A stretch of DNA of 64,000 nucleotides from an uncultured Clostridia bacterium (GCA_934120395.1 CAKOTZ010000006.1:1-64000), one strand, 5' to 3'. Counted from the first letter of the stretch, positions 45,674 through 53,506 are shown. A program made the numbers and translations. Notes: generated from the sequence alone by a model not told the origin.

Positions 45674-46936
45674 ATGAACTTGAAAAGTAACAAAGCAATC
45701 ACATTGATAGCATTGATAATCACAATAATTATATTGCTAATATTAGCAGGAGTGAGTTTGTCAATGGTGCTAGGAGAAAATGGTTTAATTAACAAGGCAC
45801 AGTCAAGTGTAAACAAATACAAAGAGAGTAGCGAAAATGAACAAAAGCTATTAAATAGTATAGAAAATTATATGGATTTACAACTAAAATTACCAGGAGA
45901 AAAAGTAGATTTACCAGATGGATGGAATAAAGATACAGTAGATGCAGTATTAGATGATAAGAAAAACACAATACCAGTACCAAAGAACTTCTATTATGTA
46001 GGAGGGAATTTAGATAATGGAGTAATTATATCGGACAATTCAGCTGATGCCTATGATGGAAAAGTAGACAAAACAACATGGGAATATACAACAAGCTTAG
46101 TAGGCAACCAATTTGTATGGATACCATGCACAGAATCTGAATATCATAAGACAGAATGGGAAAGTCAAAGTCAATATGTTTATGGTGTATACGATAAATC
46201 GGGACCAAGTCAAGATGAAATAGATAAAGTTAAAAAATATAATGGTTTTTATGTAGGAAGATATGAAGCAGGGTTAGCAGACACAATAAAAGAATATACA
46301 GGAAATCAATTAAGCGATGGTTCAAATAGTCCAGGATATAATGTAGCAGGAATACCAAAGTCAAAGGCAGGAGAATTACCATGGATATTTATTAACCAAA
46401 CAAATAGTAAAGCAAATGCAGAAAAAATGTATGAAAAAAATACTTGTGTAACAAGTGGACTAGTAACAGGAACACAATGGGACGTAATGTTAAACAAATT
46501 TATTGGAACAACAAATGCTAATAGAGTAACTTTTACAGAAGCAGACATGAAAAATTCAAGTAAATGGGGAAATTGTTATAATAATGACTTGATATATACA
46601 GGAAGGTCAGCAACATTATTTAAGAATGGAAGTAGTGAGTATATAAGCCCATGGGGAGAAAAACAAATAAATGCGGAAACAAAAACAAATACATGTACCG
46701 AATATACAACTGGTGCCAGTAAGTCTACAGAAGCATATCATATTTATGATGTAGCAGGGAATGTATGGGAATGGACGGAGGAGGTCGGACAAGGCACTGC
46801 ATATCGCGTCATTCGTGGTGGTTCTTGTGGGAATGATCAAGATACTAGTCCAGCGTGTTGGCGTTATTCTACTCTCAAAGATTATGAGGTGTACTATCAC
46901 ATCGGATTTCGTACTGTATTGTATATAAAAAATTAG
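45674..46936 (+). CDS. Prepilin-anchored FGE-sulfatase-like protein (DGR target paralogue)
   Basis: This 420-residue protein has a prepilin-type N-terminus (SNKA-ITLIALIITIIILLILAG; Glu5 of classical pilins is absent), a coiled stalk (about 40-75), and a formylglycine-generating-enzyme-like C-type-lectin-fold domain (about 85-420; GNQFVWIPC, GGFYVGRYEAG-type motifs, VAGNVWEWTEEV, RGGSCGN, GFRTVLYIK). Its last 115 bases align with the DGR repeats but differ from the template at many non-adenine positions, so it is not a recent target of the template at 49828. It probably displays a ligand-binding domain at the surface. Confidence 0.8.
   Translation: MNLKSNKAITLIALIITIIILLILAGVSLSMVLGENGLINKAQSSVNKYKESSENEQKLLNSIENYMDLQLKLPGEKVDLPDGWNKDTVDAVLDDKKNTIPVPKNFYYVGGNLDNGVIISDNSADAYDGKVDKTTWEYTTSLVGNQFVWIPCTESEYHKTEWESQSQYVYGVYDKSGPSQDEIDKVKKYNGFYVGRYEAGLADTIKEYTGNQLSDGSNSPGYNVAGIPKSKAGELPWIFINQTNSKANAEKMYEKNTCVTSGLVTGTQWDVMLNKFIGTTNANRVTFTEADMKNSSKWGNCYNNDLIYTGRSATLFKNGSSEYISPWGEKQINAETKTNTCTEYTTGASKSTEAYHIYDVAGNVWEWTEEVGQGTAYRVIRGGSCGNDQDTSPACWRYSTLKDYEVYYHIGFRTVLYIKN
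46806..46920 (+). repeat. Diverged variable-repeat-like segment
   Basis: It begins GCGTCATTCGTGG like the template, then differs at both adenine and other positions (for example TGC to TGT, GGC to GGT). It aligns at the protein level with the variable repeat at 48200 (RVIRGGSC ... GFR-VL). Confidence 0.65.
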
Positions 46937-47061
46937 TAAATATTTCCTTCAAACACTAGACAAAATAAAAAAGTTAATATAAAATAAACACAAATATAAT
47001 GTCATATAGTAGCATAATATAGAATAATTAGGAAAATTCAAAAGAGAAGAGGAGAAAAAAC

Positions 47062-48327
47062 ATGAACAACAAATCAGCAAAGGGTATAACCCTTGTTGCC
47101 CTAATTATTACTATAATCATTCTACTTATTTTGGCTGGAGTAAGTTTGTCAATGATATTAGGAGACAATGGGCTAATAAAAAAAGCACAAGCTAGTGTTG
47201 ATGCATACCAACAAGCGGCATTAAATGAACAAAATTTACTAGATAGCATAGAAAGCTATATGGGAAATTACGGTTTACCAGAAAACACACCAACCACACC
47301 TGCAGGAACACACGTAAAACCACCAGCAAAATGGTTAGGAACAATTGTAGATGCAGTGGCAGATGGAAAAGGCAACACATTTCCAGTGCCAAAAAGTTTT
47401 TACTACGTGGGTGGAGATTACACAAACGGAGTAATCATATCAGACGACCCAGCAGATGCATACGATGGAACAACAGATAAAACAACATGGGAATATACAA
47501 CAAGTTTAGTAGGAAACCAATTTGTATGGATACCATGTACACCAGCAGAATATATAAAAACAAGTTGGGGCATGGTATATGGAGGCTATGATGCAGAAAG
47601 CGGAGCAGGAGCTGAAATGATGCAAGTAGCCAAATATGGAGGATTCTATGTAGGAAGATATGAAGCCGGCTTAGCAGACACAATAGCAGAATATACAGGA
47701 AATCAAATATCTTCTAGTTCAATTTATAATCTAGCAGGAATACCAAAATCAAAGGCAGGAGAATTACCATGGATATTTATCAGCCAAACAAATAGTAAGA
47801 AAAGTGCAGAAAACATGTACAATACAGACGAAAAACATTCAGACTATGTAACAAGTGGACTAATAACAGGAACACAATGGGATGTAATGTTAAACAGATT
47901 TATTGGAACAACAAATGCTAATGGAGTAACTTTTACAGAAGCAGACATGAAAAATTCAAGTAAATGGGGTAATTATGCAAGTAGTGCAACAACATATACA
48001 GGAAGATCTGCAACTCTATTTCAAAGTGGAAGTAATTGGTATATAAGTCCATGGGGAGCAAAGCAAACAGATGCAAAAACAGCAACATATACCGAATATA
48101 CAACAGGAGCAAGTAAAAAAACAGAAGCATATCACACTTATGACATAGCAGGAAATGTATGGGAGTGGACGGAAGAAGTCGGACAAGGCACTGCATATCG
48201 CGTCCTTCGTGGCGGTTCTTGCGATAATGCTTCAGGTTCTTACCCAGCCTGCTGCCGCCATGGTAACAACTCTGTTTCCTTTGTGTACTATCTCGTCGGG
48301 TTCCGTGCCGTACTTTACATCAAGTAG
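47062..48327 (+). CDS. DGR variable target: prepilin-anchored FGE/C-type-lectin-like protein
   Basis: This 421-residue protein has a prepilin-type start SAKG-ITLVALIITIIILLILAG, a short stalk, and an FGE-sulfatase-like domain (about 95-421) ending in the variable repeat. Comparing the 115-base end with the template gives amino acid changes at codons of the AAY/ATY type: Ile to Leu, Asn to Asp, Asn to Tyr, Tyr to Cys, Asn to His, Asn to Phe, Asn to Tyr, Asn to Leu and Ile to Val. These are ligand-site positions in C-type-lectin-fold DGR proteins. Avd and the reverse transcriptase follow. It is likely a surface-displayed, diversifiable binding protein. Confidence 0.92.
   Translation: MNNKSAKGITLVALIITIIILLILAGVSLSMILGDNGLIKKAQASVDAYQQAALNEQNLLDSIESYMGNYGLPENTPTTPAGTHVKPPAKWLGTIVDAVADGKGNTFPVPKSFYYVGGDYTNGVIISDDPADAYDGTTDKTTWEYTTSLVGNQFVWIPCTPAEYIKTSWGMVYGGYDAESGAGAEMMQVAKYGGFYVGRYEAGLADTIAEYTGNQISSSSIYNLAGIPKSKAGELPWIFISQTNSKKSAENMYNTDEKHSDYVTSGLITGTQWDVMLNRFIGTTNANGVTFTEADMKNSSKWGNYASSATTYTGRSATLFQSGSNWYISPWGAKQTDAKTATYTEYTTGASKKTEAYHTYDIAGNVWEWTEEVGQGTAYRVLRGGSCDNASGSYPACCRHGNNSVSFVYYLVGFRAVLYIK
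48200..48314 (+). repeat. DGR variable repeat (VR)
   Basis: It is 115 bases, aligned without gaps to the template at 49828-49942. Twelve positions differ and the template has A at every one (to C four times, T five times, G three times). The last 19 bases (TCGGGTTCCGTGCCGTACT) are identical and form the likely IMH (initiation of mutagenic homing). A small hairpin (CGCT-tgtt-AGCG) lies 20 bases after the end. Confidence 0.95.
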
Positions 48328-48438
48328 ACCTGAACGCTTGTTAGCGATGCACATTGACCTTGTTTAATGATAGAATACGAGTAGATAGTTTGAAGAGGTG
48401 ACATTATACATACGATAAAATAGTAGAGGTTTATTAGT

Positions 48439-48804
48439 ATGGCGGATAATAAAAAAGAATTGATATTAATTCCAAAGTCAGAAAAATATATTCAATATAT
48501 GATTGAAGTAATTATGAAGTTGCCTCGTACAGAGAAATTTAGTATTGGAACCGAATATAAAACAGCAATGTATAAAATGCTTGAAAATATTATGCTTTTA
48601 AGCAAGGTGCGAGCAGAGGAAAAAATAAATTACATCAATTATATAGATGCTGAACTTAATGTTCAAAGAATTTTCTTGAGAATAATGTATAAAAATCAGT
48701 GGATAGACGAGAAACGTTTTAAAGTAGCTTCAGATTTAATATATGAATTAGGAAAATTAGTAGGAGGTCTTTTAAAATTCTATGGCCAGAACATTAAGAA
48801 ATAA
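48439..48804 (+). CDS. avd: DGR accessory variability determinant (Avd-like)
   Basis: This is a 121-residue all-helical basic protein with the four-helix-bundle pattern of Avd/bAvd proteins (MIEVIMKLPRTEKFSIG, then helices ending WIDEKRFKVASDLIYELGKLVGGLLK). Avd forms a pentamer that binds the RT and the template RNA, and is needed for mutagenic homing. It sits between the variable gene and the RT and overlaps the RT start by 23 bases, so the two are translated together. Confidence 0.88.
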   Translation: MADNKKELILIPKSEKYIQYMIEVIMKLPRTEKFSIGTEYKTAMYKMLENIMLLSKVRAEEKINYINYIDAELNVQRIFLRIMYKNQWIDEKRFKVASDLIYELGKLVGGLLKFYGQNIKK

Positions 48805-49798
48805 ATTTGATGAGTATTTAACTTACGATAATCTAATGCGAGCTCATTTAGAGAGTAGGAAAAATAAGCGTTATAAAAAAGATATCATTTTGTTTGAAAT
48901 TAAACAAGAAGATTATATTAGATATTTATTGGAAGAACTAAAAAATGGTACATATAAGCATGGAGGCTATTCAATCTTTTATGTAAGAGAGCCTAAATTG
49001 AGAAAAGTAGAAAAATCAAGATATATAGATAGGGTCGTGCATAGATGGTTAGTAGATAATTTTTTCATTGATCTATATGTACCAACTTTTATATCAACAA
49101 GTTATGCTTGTTTAAAAGACAGGGGAACGCACAAAGCAGTATGTGATGTGCAAAAAGCAATGCAGCATTGCCTAAGAATATGGAATGAATACTATATATT
49201 AAAAATGGATGTTGCTAAATACTTTCAAAGCATTGATAAAAATATTTTGTTTAATATAATAAAGAAAAAAATTAAAGATAAAAAGGTACTATGGTTGGTA
49301 GAACAAATTATTTATTCAAATAAGGGAGAAACGGGTATAGCCATAGGAAACTATACTTCACAGATATTTGCAAATTTATATTTAAATGAAGTAGATCAAT
49401 ATATAAAAAAAGAATTGAAGGTTAAATATTATTTTAGGTATATGGATGATTCGATAATTCTTGTAAAAACTAAAAATGAGGCAAAATTAATATTAGAAAA
49501 AATAAGACAATTCTTAAGGGAAAATTTAAAATTAGAGTTAAACTCTAAAACTCAAATATTTAAGAATAAACAAGGTGTTAATTTTTGTGGATACAAAATT
49601 AATGAATACAGAATGAAGGTAAGAGACAGAGGAAAGAAGAAACTTAAAAAAAAGATAAAAATATTAAAAGAAAATGTGAAAAATGGTAAAATGAGTAGTA
49701 AAGAGGCTAAGTTATACCTGTGTGGGCATGTTGGATATATTAAATATGCAGATGTTCACAATTTAACTAGCAAGCTGTTTTATTTGCCGGAAGAATAA
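48782..49798 (+). CDS. DGR reverse transcriptase
   Basis: This error-prone RT copies the template RNA into cDNA with mutation at adenines. The 338 residues show the RT palm motifs: ILKMDVAKYFQSID with D143, GIAIGNYTSQIFANLYLN (189-194 GNYTSQ, as in DGR RTs) and YMDD at 220-223. The C-terminal thumb is basic (about 280-338). There is no maturase, RNase H or endonuclease domain. It overlaps avd, and the template starts 30 bases after its stop. Adenine-only differences between TR and VR assign it to a DGR and not to a retron or group II intron. Confidence 0.95.
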   Translation: MARTLRNKFDEYLTYDNLMRAHLESRKNKRYKKDIILFEIKQEDYIRYLLEELKNGTYKHGGYSIFYVREPKLRKVEKSRYIDRVVHRWLVDNFFIDLYVPTFISTSYACLKDRGTHKAVCDVQKAMQHCLRIWNEYYILKMDVAKYFQSIDKNILFNIIKKKIKDKKVLWLVEQIIYSNKGETGIAIGNYTSQIFANLYLNEVDQYIKKELKVKYYFRYMDDSIILVKTKNEAKLILEKIRQFLRENLKLELNSKTQIFKNKQGVNFCGYKINEYRMKVRDRGKKKLKKKIKILKENVKNGKMSSKEAKLYLCGHVGYIKYADVHNLTSKLFYLPEE

Positions 49799-49827
49799 TA
49801 ATAACATAGGGATAAATCAGATGGCGG

Positions 49828-49942
49828 GCGTCATTCGTGGCGGTTCTTGCAATAATGCTTCAGGTTCTAACCCAGCATGCTACCGCAATGGTAACAACTC
49901 TGTTTCCAATGTGAACTATAACATCGGGTTCCGTGCCGTACT
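49828..49942 (+). repeat. DGR template repeat (TR)
   Basis: This noncoding 115-base copy matches the VR except at 12 adenines. In the frame of the target it would read RGGSCNNASGSNPACYRN and so on, with Asn-rich AAC/AAT codons that can mutate to most amino acids while avoiding stops. It directly follows the RT gene. Confidence 0.95.
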
Positions 49943-50106
49943 CTAATATTATTCGAGATTGTGTGTTTTACGGAATGCATACAGTGAAGTATTAGATATT
50001 AAAGAGGTTTATTCCTTCCTACTTTAGGTAAAAATGAATCAATAAAACATGTATTGGTAGTAAATTTACGAAGATACGTGTTTTATGCTATATATAAGGT
50101 GAAAAT

Positions 50107-50385
50107 ATGAATAAGTGTGTAATAAGTGGAAAAGTATTAGAAGAGATAAAGTTTGATTTCATATATAATAGTAAAAAACATGTATCTATAGCGAAATGTC
50201 CTATAAAATTAAACAATGATTCAGTATTAAACGTTTTTGGACTAGACGATGAAGCTGATTATATGTATCGACATATAAAAGCGGGAGATATTATTGTTTG
50301 CTATGGAAAAATTAGAAGAATGGATGAAAAATTAGAAGTTGAAGTAATAGAAATAGAAAAAGTAAAGTTCAAAACGAGTCTATAA
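50107..50385 (+). CDS. Small OB-fold-like (SSB-like) protein
   Basis: This 92-residue protein starts MNKCVISGKVLEEIKF and has the five-strand pattern of an OB fold (AKCPIKLNNDSVLNVFG, HIKAGDIIVCYGKIR). This resembles short single-stranded-DNA-binding proteins, without the acidic tail of true SSB. It starts 165 bases after the DGR template and could bind DGR nucleic acids or be an unrelated accessory gene. Confidence in the fold is moderate. Confidence 0.5.
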   Translation: MNKCVISGKVLEEIKFDFIYNSKKHVSIAKCPIKLNNDSVLNVFGLDDEADYMYRHIKAGDIIVCYGKIRRMDEKLEVEVIEIEKVKFKTSL

Positions 50386-50397
50386 TTTATTTGCCAA

Positions 50398-50805
50398 TTA
50401 ATTATAAATTTCTTGTAATTGTTTTTTAATCTGGTCTAGAAACTCAAAAGATTCTTTAAAACTAATATTATTCATGTCAATGGCCATTATAGACTGAATA
50501 ATATTTTGTGTTTTCATGTTGTTTAAATAATCGGAGTAATTTTCAATTTTTGAATAGTTTAAATCAATAACTTCAAAAGGAATATTAAAGTTGCTTAGCT
50601 GTTTTGTATAGTATTCTAATCTTTTTTGAGGAAATCCACATTTAGTAACGCTGTCGTTTAAATTTGTTATTTTAAAATCAAAAAGTTCTGAAATTTTTGT
50701 GGCATCTTCGTTTAGTGCAATATAAAAAATGCCACTTTTAAATAAATATATTGTTGTATTATCCTTATTCTTTAATTTTAAGTATTCTGTATATAATTTG
50801 CTCAT
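50398..50805 (-). CDS. Orphan MutS domain-I-like protein
   Basis: On the minus strand, MSKLYTEYLKLKNKDNTTIYLFKSGIFYIALNEDATKIS followed by CGFPQKRLEYYTKQL resembles the N-terminal mismatch-recognition domain of MutS (KYKDxLLFFRxGDFYE, then CGFP). It is 135 residues from ATG 50805 (AGGGGGC upstream); ATG 50835 with AGGTGA would add ten residues. The ATPase and clamp domains are absent, so it is a stand-alone domain. It converges on the OB-fold gene beside the DGR. Function unknown. Confidence 0.7.
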   Translation of the reverse strand: MSKLYTEYLKLKNKDNTTIYLFKSGIFYIALNEDATKISELFDFKITNLNDSVTKCGFPQKRLEYYTKQLSNFNIPFEVIDLNYSKIENYSDYLNNMKTQNIIQSIMAIDMNNISFKESFEFLDQIKKQLQEIYN

Positions 50806-50977
50806 ATATTTGCCCCCTATCATATATAAACTCATTTTGAATTCACCTGTTCATAATATAAGCATGCAAGAAAGCAAATACAATCGAAATTTGTCGAATA
50901 GTATAAAAATAATGTAAATTGTTAGTAACCATTTGAATACTTAGGTAAAATTATATGTTTTAAATAGAATAAAAGGC

Positions 50978-51021
50978 TTGACAAGAGGTACAAATTTTGT
51001 ATATACTAAGTATATACAAAA
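50978..51021 (+). promoter_or_regulatory. mazEF promoter with palindromic operator
   Basis: TTGACA, 18 bases, TATACT. A perfect 12-3-12 palindrome (TTTTGTATATAC / GTATATACAAAA, 50995-51021) covers the -10. It is the likely binding site for MazE or the MazEF complex. Confidence 0.78.
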
Positions 51022-51034
51022 AGGGGGCTAAAAT

Positions 51035-51277
51035 ATGACGACTACAATTCAAAAATGGGGAAATAGTCAAGGAGTTAGAATACCAAAAGTAATATTAGAT
51101 ACTGTTAATTGGAAAGAAAATGAACAAATAACAATAGTTGTCGAGAATGGGAAGGTTATAATGGAAAAGGCTAAAGGAAAAAGAAGAAATATAAAAGAAT
51201 TATTTGAAAACTATAAAGACGAATATGAACCAATTGAAGTGGATTGGGGAGAAATGAAGGGAAGAGAAGTATGGTAA
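51035..51277 (+). CDS. mazE: MazE-type antitoxin
   Basis: This 80-residue AbrB/MazE-fold antitoxin starts TTTIQKWGNSQGVRIPKVIL, the typical swapped-hairpin DNA-binding part, and has an acidic, unstructured C-terminus (EYEPIEVDWGEM) that wraps the toxin. Its stop overlaps the mazF start by 7 bases. The palindrome upstream fits autorepression. Confidence 0.92.
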   Translation: MTTTIQKWGNSQGVRIPKVILDTVNWKENEQITIVVENGKVIMEKAKGKRRNIKELFENYKDEYEPIEVDWGEMKGREVW

Positions 51278-51600
51278 AACAAGGTACAATTATAAAAATA
51301 AATTTTAATCCTCAATCAGGGCATGAACAGGCTGGATATAGACCTGCAATTGTAATAAGCAATGATATATTTAATGAAAAAACAAAATTATCAATAGTTT
51401 GTCCTATTACAAATACTGATAATAATTTTCCATTGCATGTTTCATTAGATGAGAGAACAAAGACTACAGGCGTAATATTATGCGAACATATAAGGGCCTT
51501 AGACTTAGAAAGTAGAACATATCAAGAAGTGGAAAAAGTACCAAAGGATATTTTAAATCATGTAATAGATATTGTTTATGCAGAAATAGAAGAATTATAA
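51271..51600 (+). CDS. mazF: MazF-type mRNA interferase toxin
   Basis: This is a 109-residue endoribonuclease toxin of the PemK/MazF family. It starts MVKQGTIIKINFNPQSGHEQAGYRPAIVIS, with R in the GYRPA motif, and has ICEH-like ILCEHIRALD with a catalytic-type Arg/Asp. The ATG 51271 overlaps mazE. Its cut-site specificity cannot be inferred. Confidence 0.93.
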   Translation: MVKQGTIIKINFNPQSGHEQAGYRPAIVISNDIFNEKTKLSIVCPITNTDNNFPLHVSLDERTKTTGVILCEHIRALDLESRTYQEVEKVPKDILNHVIDIVYAEIEEL

Positions 51601-51610
51601 ATAAGTTATA

Positions 51611-51655
51611 ATAAAACTCATTTTTATGAATAAAATTCATAAAGGTGAGTTTTAT
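51611..51655 (+). terminator. Hairpin between mazF and the carboxypeptidase gene
   Basis: ATAAAACTCA pairs with TGAGTTTTAT, with an inner TATGAAT / ATTCATA pairing. The right arm holds the AGGTGAG ribosome site of the next gene, so it may terminate mazEF mRNA and mask that site. Confidence 0.55.
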
Positions 51656-51657
51656 TT

Positions 51658-52909
51658 ATGAAAAAAAGTTTTTGCAAATTATTAGTTATTACATTAATAG
51701 TAATATTTTTAGTCCAGATAAGTGTGTATGCAAATGAAGAAGAACATGAAAATATAGAAATACAAGAAATATGGAACGAAATAAAAGAAACTGATGCAAA
51801 TATTGTAAAAGAACCTACAATAAATTCAAAGGCAGCAGTTGTATTGGATAGAAAATCAAAAACAGTAATTTTTGATAAAAATGCAAATCAAAAAAGAGCA
51901 ATGGCGTCTACAACAAAAATTATGACTGCCATTTTAGTGCTAGAAAAAGGTAATTTAAATGATTTGATTGAGGTATCACAAAAAGCTGCAAATACAGGTG
52001 GATCAAGATTAGGGTTAAAAAAAGGAGATAAAATAACATTAAATGATTTACTTTATGGATTAATGTTACGCTCTCGGAAATGATGCGGCAGTACAAATTG
52101 CTGAGCATATTGGAGGCAGTGTAGAGGAATTTGCACAAATGATGAATCAAAAAGCAAAAGAATTAAATTTGGTAAATACGCATTTTGTAACGCCACATGG
52201 ATTAGATAATACTGACCACTATACAACTCCATACGAATTAGCCATATTAACAGATTATGCACTAGAAAATAGTAAATTTGCTAAAATTGTAAATACAAAT
52301 ACATGCACAATAACCATTAATAATTCTCCAATAGTTTTGAATAATACAAATGAATTATTAGGTACTTTAAATGGTGTAAATGGTGTAAAAACAGGTTTTA
52401 CCAATAATGCAGGAAGATGTCTTGTAACTTCTACAACGCGAAATGGATGGCAAATTGTTGTAGTTGTATTAGGTGCAGATACTAAAAGAAATAGAACAAA
52501 AGATAGCATTAGTTTGATAGAGTATACTTTTAAAAATTATGAAATTGTAAATATAAAGGATAAGTTAAAAAGAAGTTTTAATAATGAAAAGAAAAAACAG
52601 GAAGCTTTAATAGAAATTGAAAAAGGAAAAAATGATAAAATTATATTAGAATTAGGGGAGATATCTAATACAGAATATCCTATAAAAAATAGTGAATTAA
52701 AAAATTTAACTTGCAATATAGATGTAGTTCATTACATAAAAGCACCAATTAAGGAAGGCACTGTGGTAGGAAATTTGGAAGTGATGATTGGTGATAAAAA
52801 TATTTGCAATGTAAATATTCTTTGTAAGTATACTGTTGATAAGAAGGGGGTGTGGGATTATTTTTCGGATTTAGTTTGTAATATAGGGAAGTATATATTG
52901 GAAATTTAA
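51658..52909 (+). CDS. D-alanyl-D-alanine carboxypeptidase (PBP5/DacF type), with +1 frameshift
   Basis: This trims stem pentapeptides in peptidoglycan. A signal peptide is followed by the S11 domain with S84-T-T-K87, then the catalytic S-G-N triad lies exactly on the frameshift: the frame meets CGG at 52075 after S139, and skipping the C restores LRSGNDAAVQIA (G140, N141). KTG occurs in NGVKTGFTNNAG, and a C-terminal PBP5-type beta domain and amphipathic anchor end the 416-residue protein. Unshifted, it stops at 52083 without the triad. Confidence 0.92.
52075..52078 (+). other. +1 frameshift site CGGA (carboxypeptidase)
   Basis: The zero frame reads TCT CGG AAA TGA. Skipping C52075 gives TCT GGA AAT GAT, the catalytic Ser-Gly-Asn. 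Confidence 0.87.
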
Positions 52910-52913
52910 TAAG

Positions 52914-52966
52914 ATTCAAAAATACACCACTAGCTCTGTTAAAGCGTATGTGGTGTATTTTTGAAT
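52914..52966. terminator. Strong terminator after the carboxypeptidase gene
   Basis: A 17-bp perfect stem (ATTCAAAAATACACCAC and its complement) can act for the plus-strand gene and for the tRNAs on the minus strand. Confidence 0.8.
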
Positions 52967-52973
52967 GACTTAT

Positions 52974-53048
52974 TGGAGGCGCCAGTCGGAATCGAACCGA
53001 CGAATCAGAGTTTTGCAGACTCGTGCCTTACCGCTTGGCTATGGCGCC
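52974..53048 (-). tRNA. tRNA-Cys (GCA)
   Basis: Read on the minus strand, it begins GGCGCCA and ends TGGCGCC-T-CCA, giving a 7-bp acceptor stem and an encoded CCA. The anticodon loop reads CTGCAAA with anticodon GCA, and GGTTCGATTCC is the T arm. Confidence 0.93.
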
Positions 53049-53076
53049 ATTAATATAATGTATGTTAAGAACTAAT

Positions 53077-53117
53077 AAAAGATGAATAAAAAATAAAAAA
53101 TTATTCATCTTTTTTGT
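53077..53117. terminator. Hairpin between the two tRNA genes
   Basis: AAAAGATGAATAA pairs with TTATTCATCTTTT around an A/T loop. It probably separates tRNA-Gly from tRNA-Cys. Confidence 0.65.
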
Positions 53118-53119
53118 AG

Positions 53120-53195
53120 TGGAGCGGGAAACGGGGCTCAAACCCGCGACCTCTGCCTTGGCAAGGCAGCGCTCTATCAACTGAGCTATTCCCGC
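53120..53195 (-). tRNA. tRNA-Gly (GCC)
   Basis: Read on the minus strand, it begins GCGGGAATAGCTCAG and ends TTTCCCGCTCCA with an encoded CCA. The anticodon stem and loop CTGCC-TTGCCAA-GGCAG has anticodon GCC. It reads GGC and GGU, not the GGA used at the frameshift sites. Confidence 0.93.
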
Positions 53196-53408
53196 ATAAG
53201 TTATTTACAGCTATTATAATAACAAATGTAAGCAAAAAAGTCAATGGATTTTAAAAAAATATTTACAAATCATGAGCAAAGCTTAGGGAATAAGAACTTT
53301 CAAGATAAAATTTACATAACTTATTGAAAAATAATGTAAAATGTAATATAATTGTAATGTTAATGTAGAAAAACATCGGAATAATGCTTCCGTAATAGTA
53401 CTTGTGTT

Positions 53409-53441
53409 AATTTGACAGTAACAGATAGAAACTGTCAAATT
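53409..53441 (+). promoter_or_regulatory. Inverted repeat upstream of the adhesin gene
   Basis: AATTTGACAGT and ACTGTCAAATT form a perfect 11-bp inverted repeat with an 11-base spacer, just before the promoter. It may be an operator or a terminator. A smaller hairpin CGGAA/TTCCG lies at about 53377. The rest of 53196-53408 shows nothing else. Confidence 0.5.
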
Positions 53442-53447
53442 ATGCTA

Positions 53448-53475
53448 TTGACTTAAGATAAAAACATAGTAAAAT
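53448..53475 (+). promoter_or_regulatory. Promoter of the adhesin gene
   Basis: TTGACT, 16 bases, TAAAAT. Confidence 0.55.
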
Positions 53476-53506
53476 AATAATAGTTTTGAATAAGGAAGGT
53501 AAGAAT

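Noticed and set aside
48782..49798. Retron or group II intron reverse transcriptase
   Set aside because: There is no maturase, endonuclease or msr/msd-like region. The avd gene and the adenine-specific TR/VR differences define a DGR.
15638..52078. Reading the broken mraY, ftsW, trmFO, lgt, virB6-like and carboxypeptidase genes as pseudogenes
   Set aside because: Each is otherwise perfectly conserved, several are essential, and all eight lesions are the same base at the same sequence. Random decay would give varied lesions.
15638..52078. CGG reassigned to another amino acid (as known for some arginine codons in certain lineages)
   Set aside because: A reassigned codon keeps the frame. Here the conserved protein is recovered only by moving +1, so reassignment alone does not explain the sites.
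53340..53480. Riboswitch in the adhesin leader
   Set aside because: Two simple hairpins are present, but I could not match conserved bases of cyclic-di-GMP or other known riboswitch classes.
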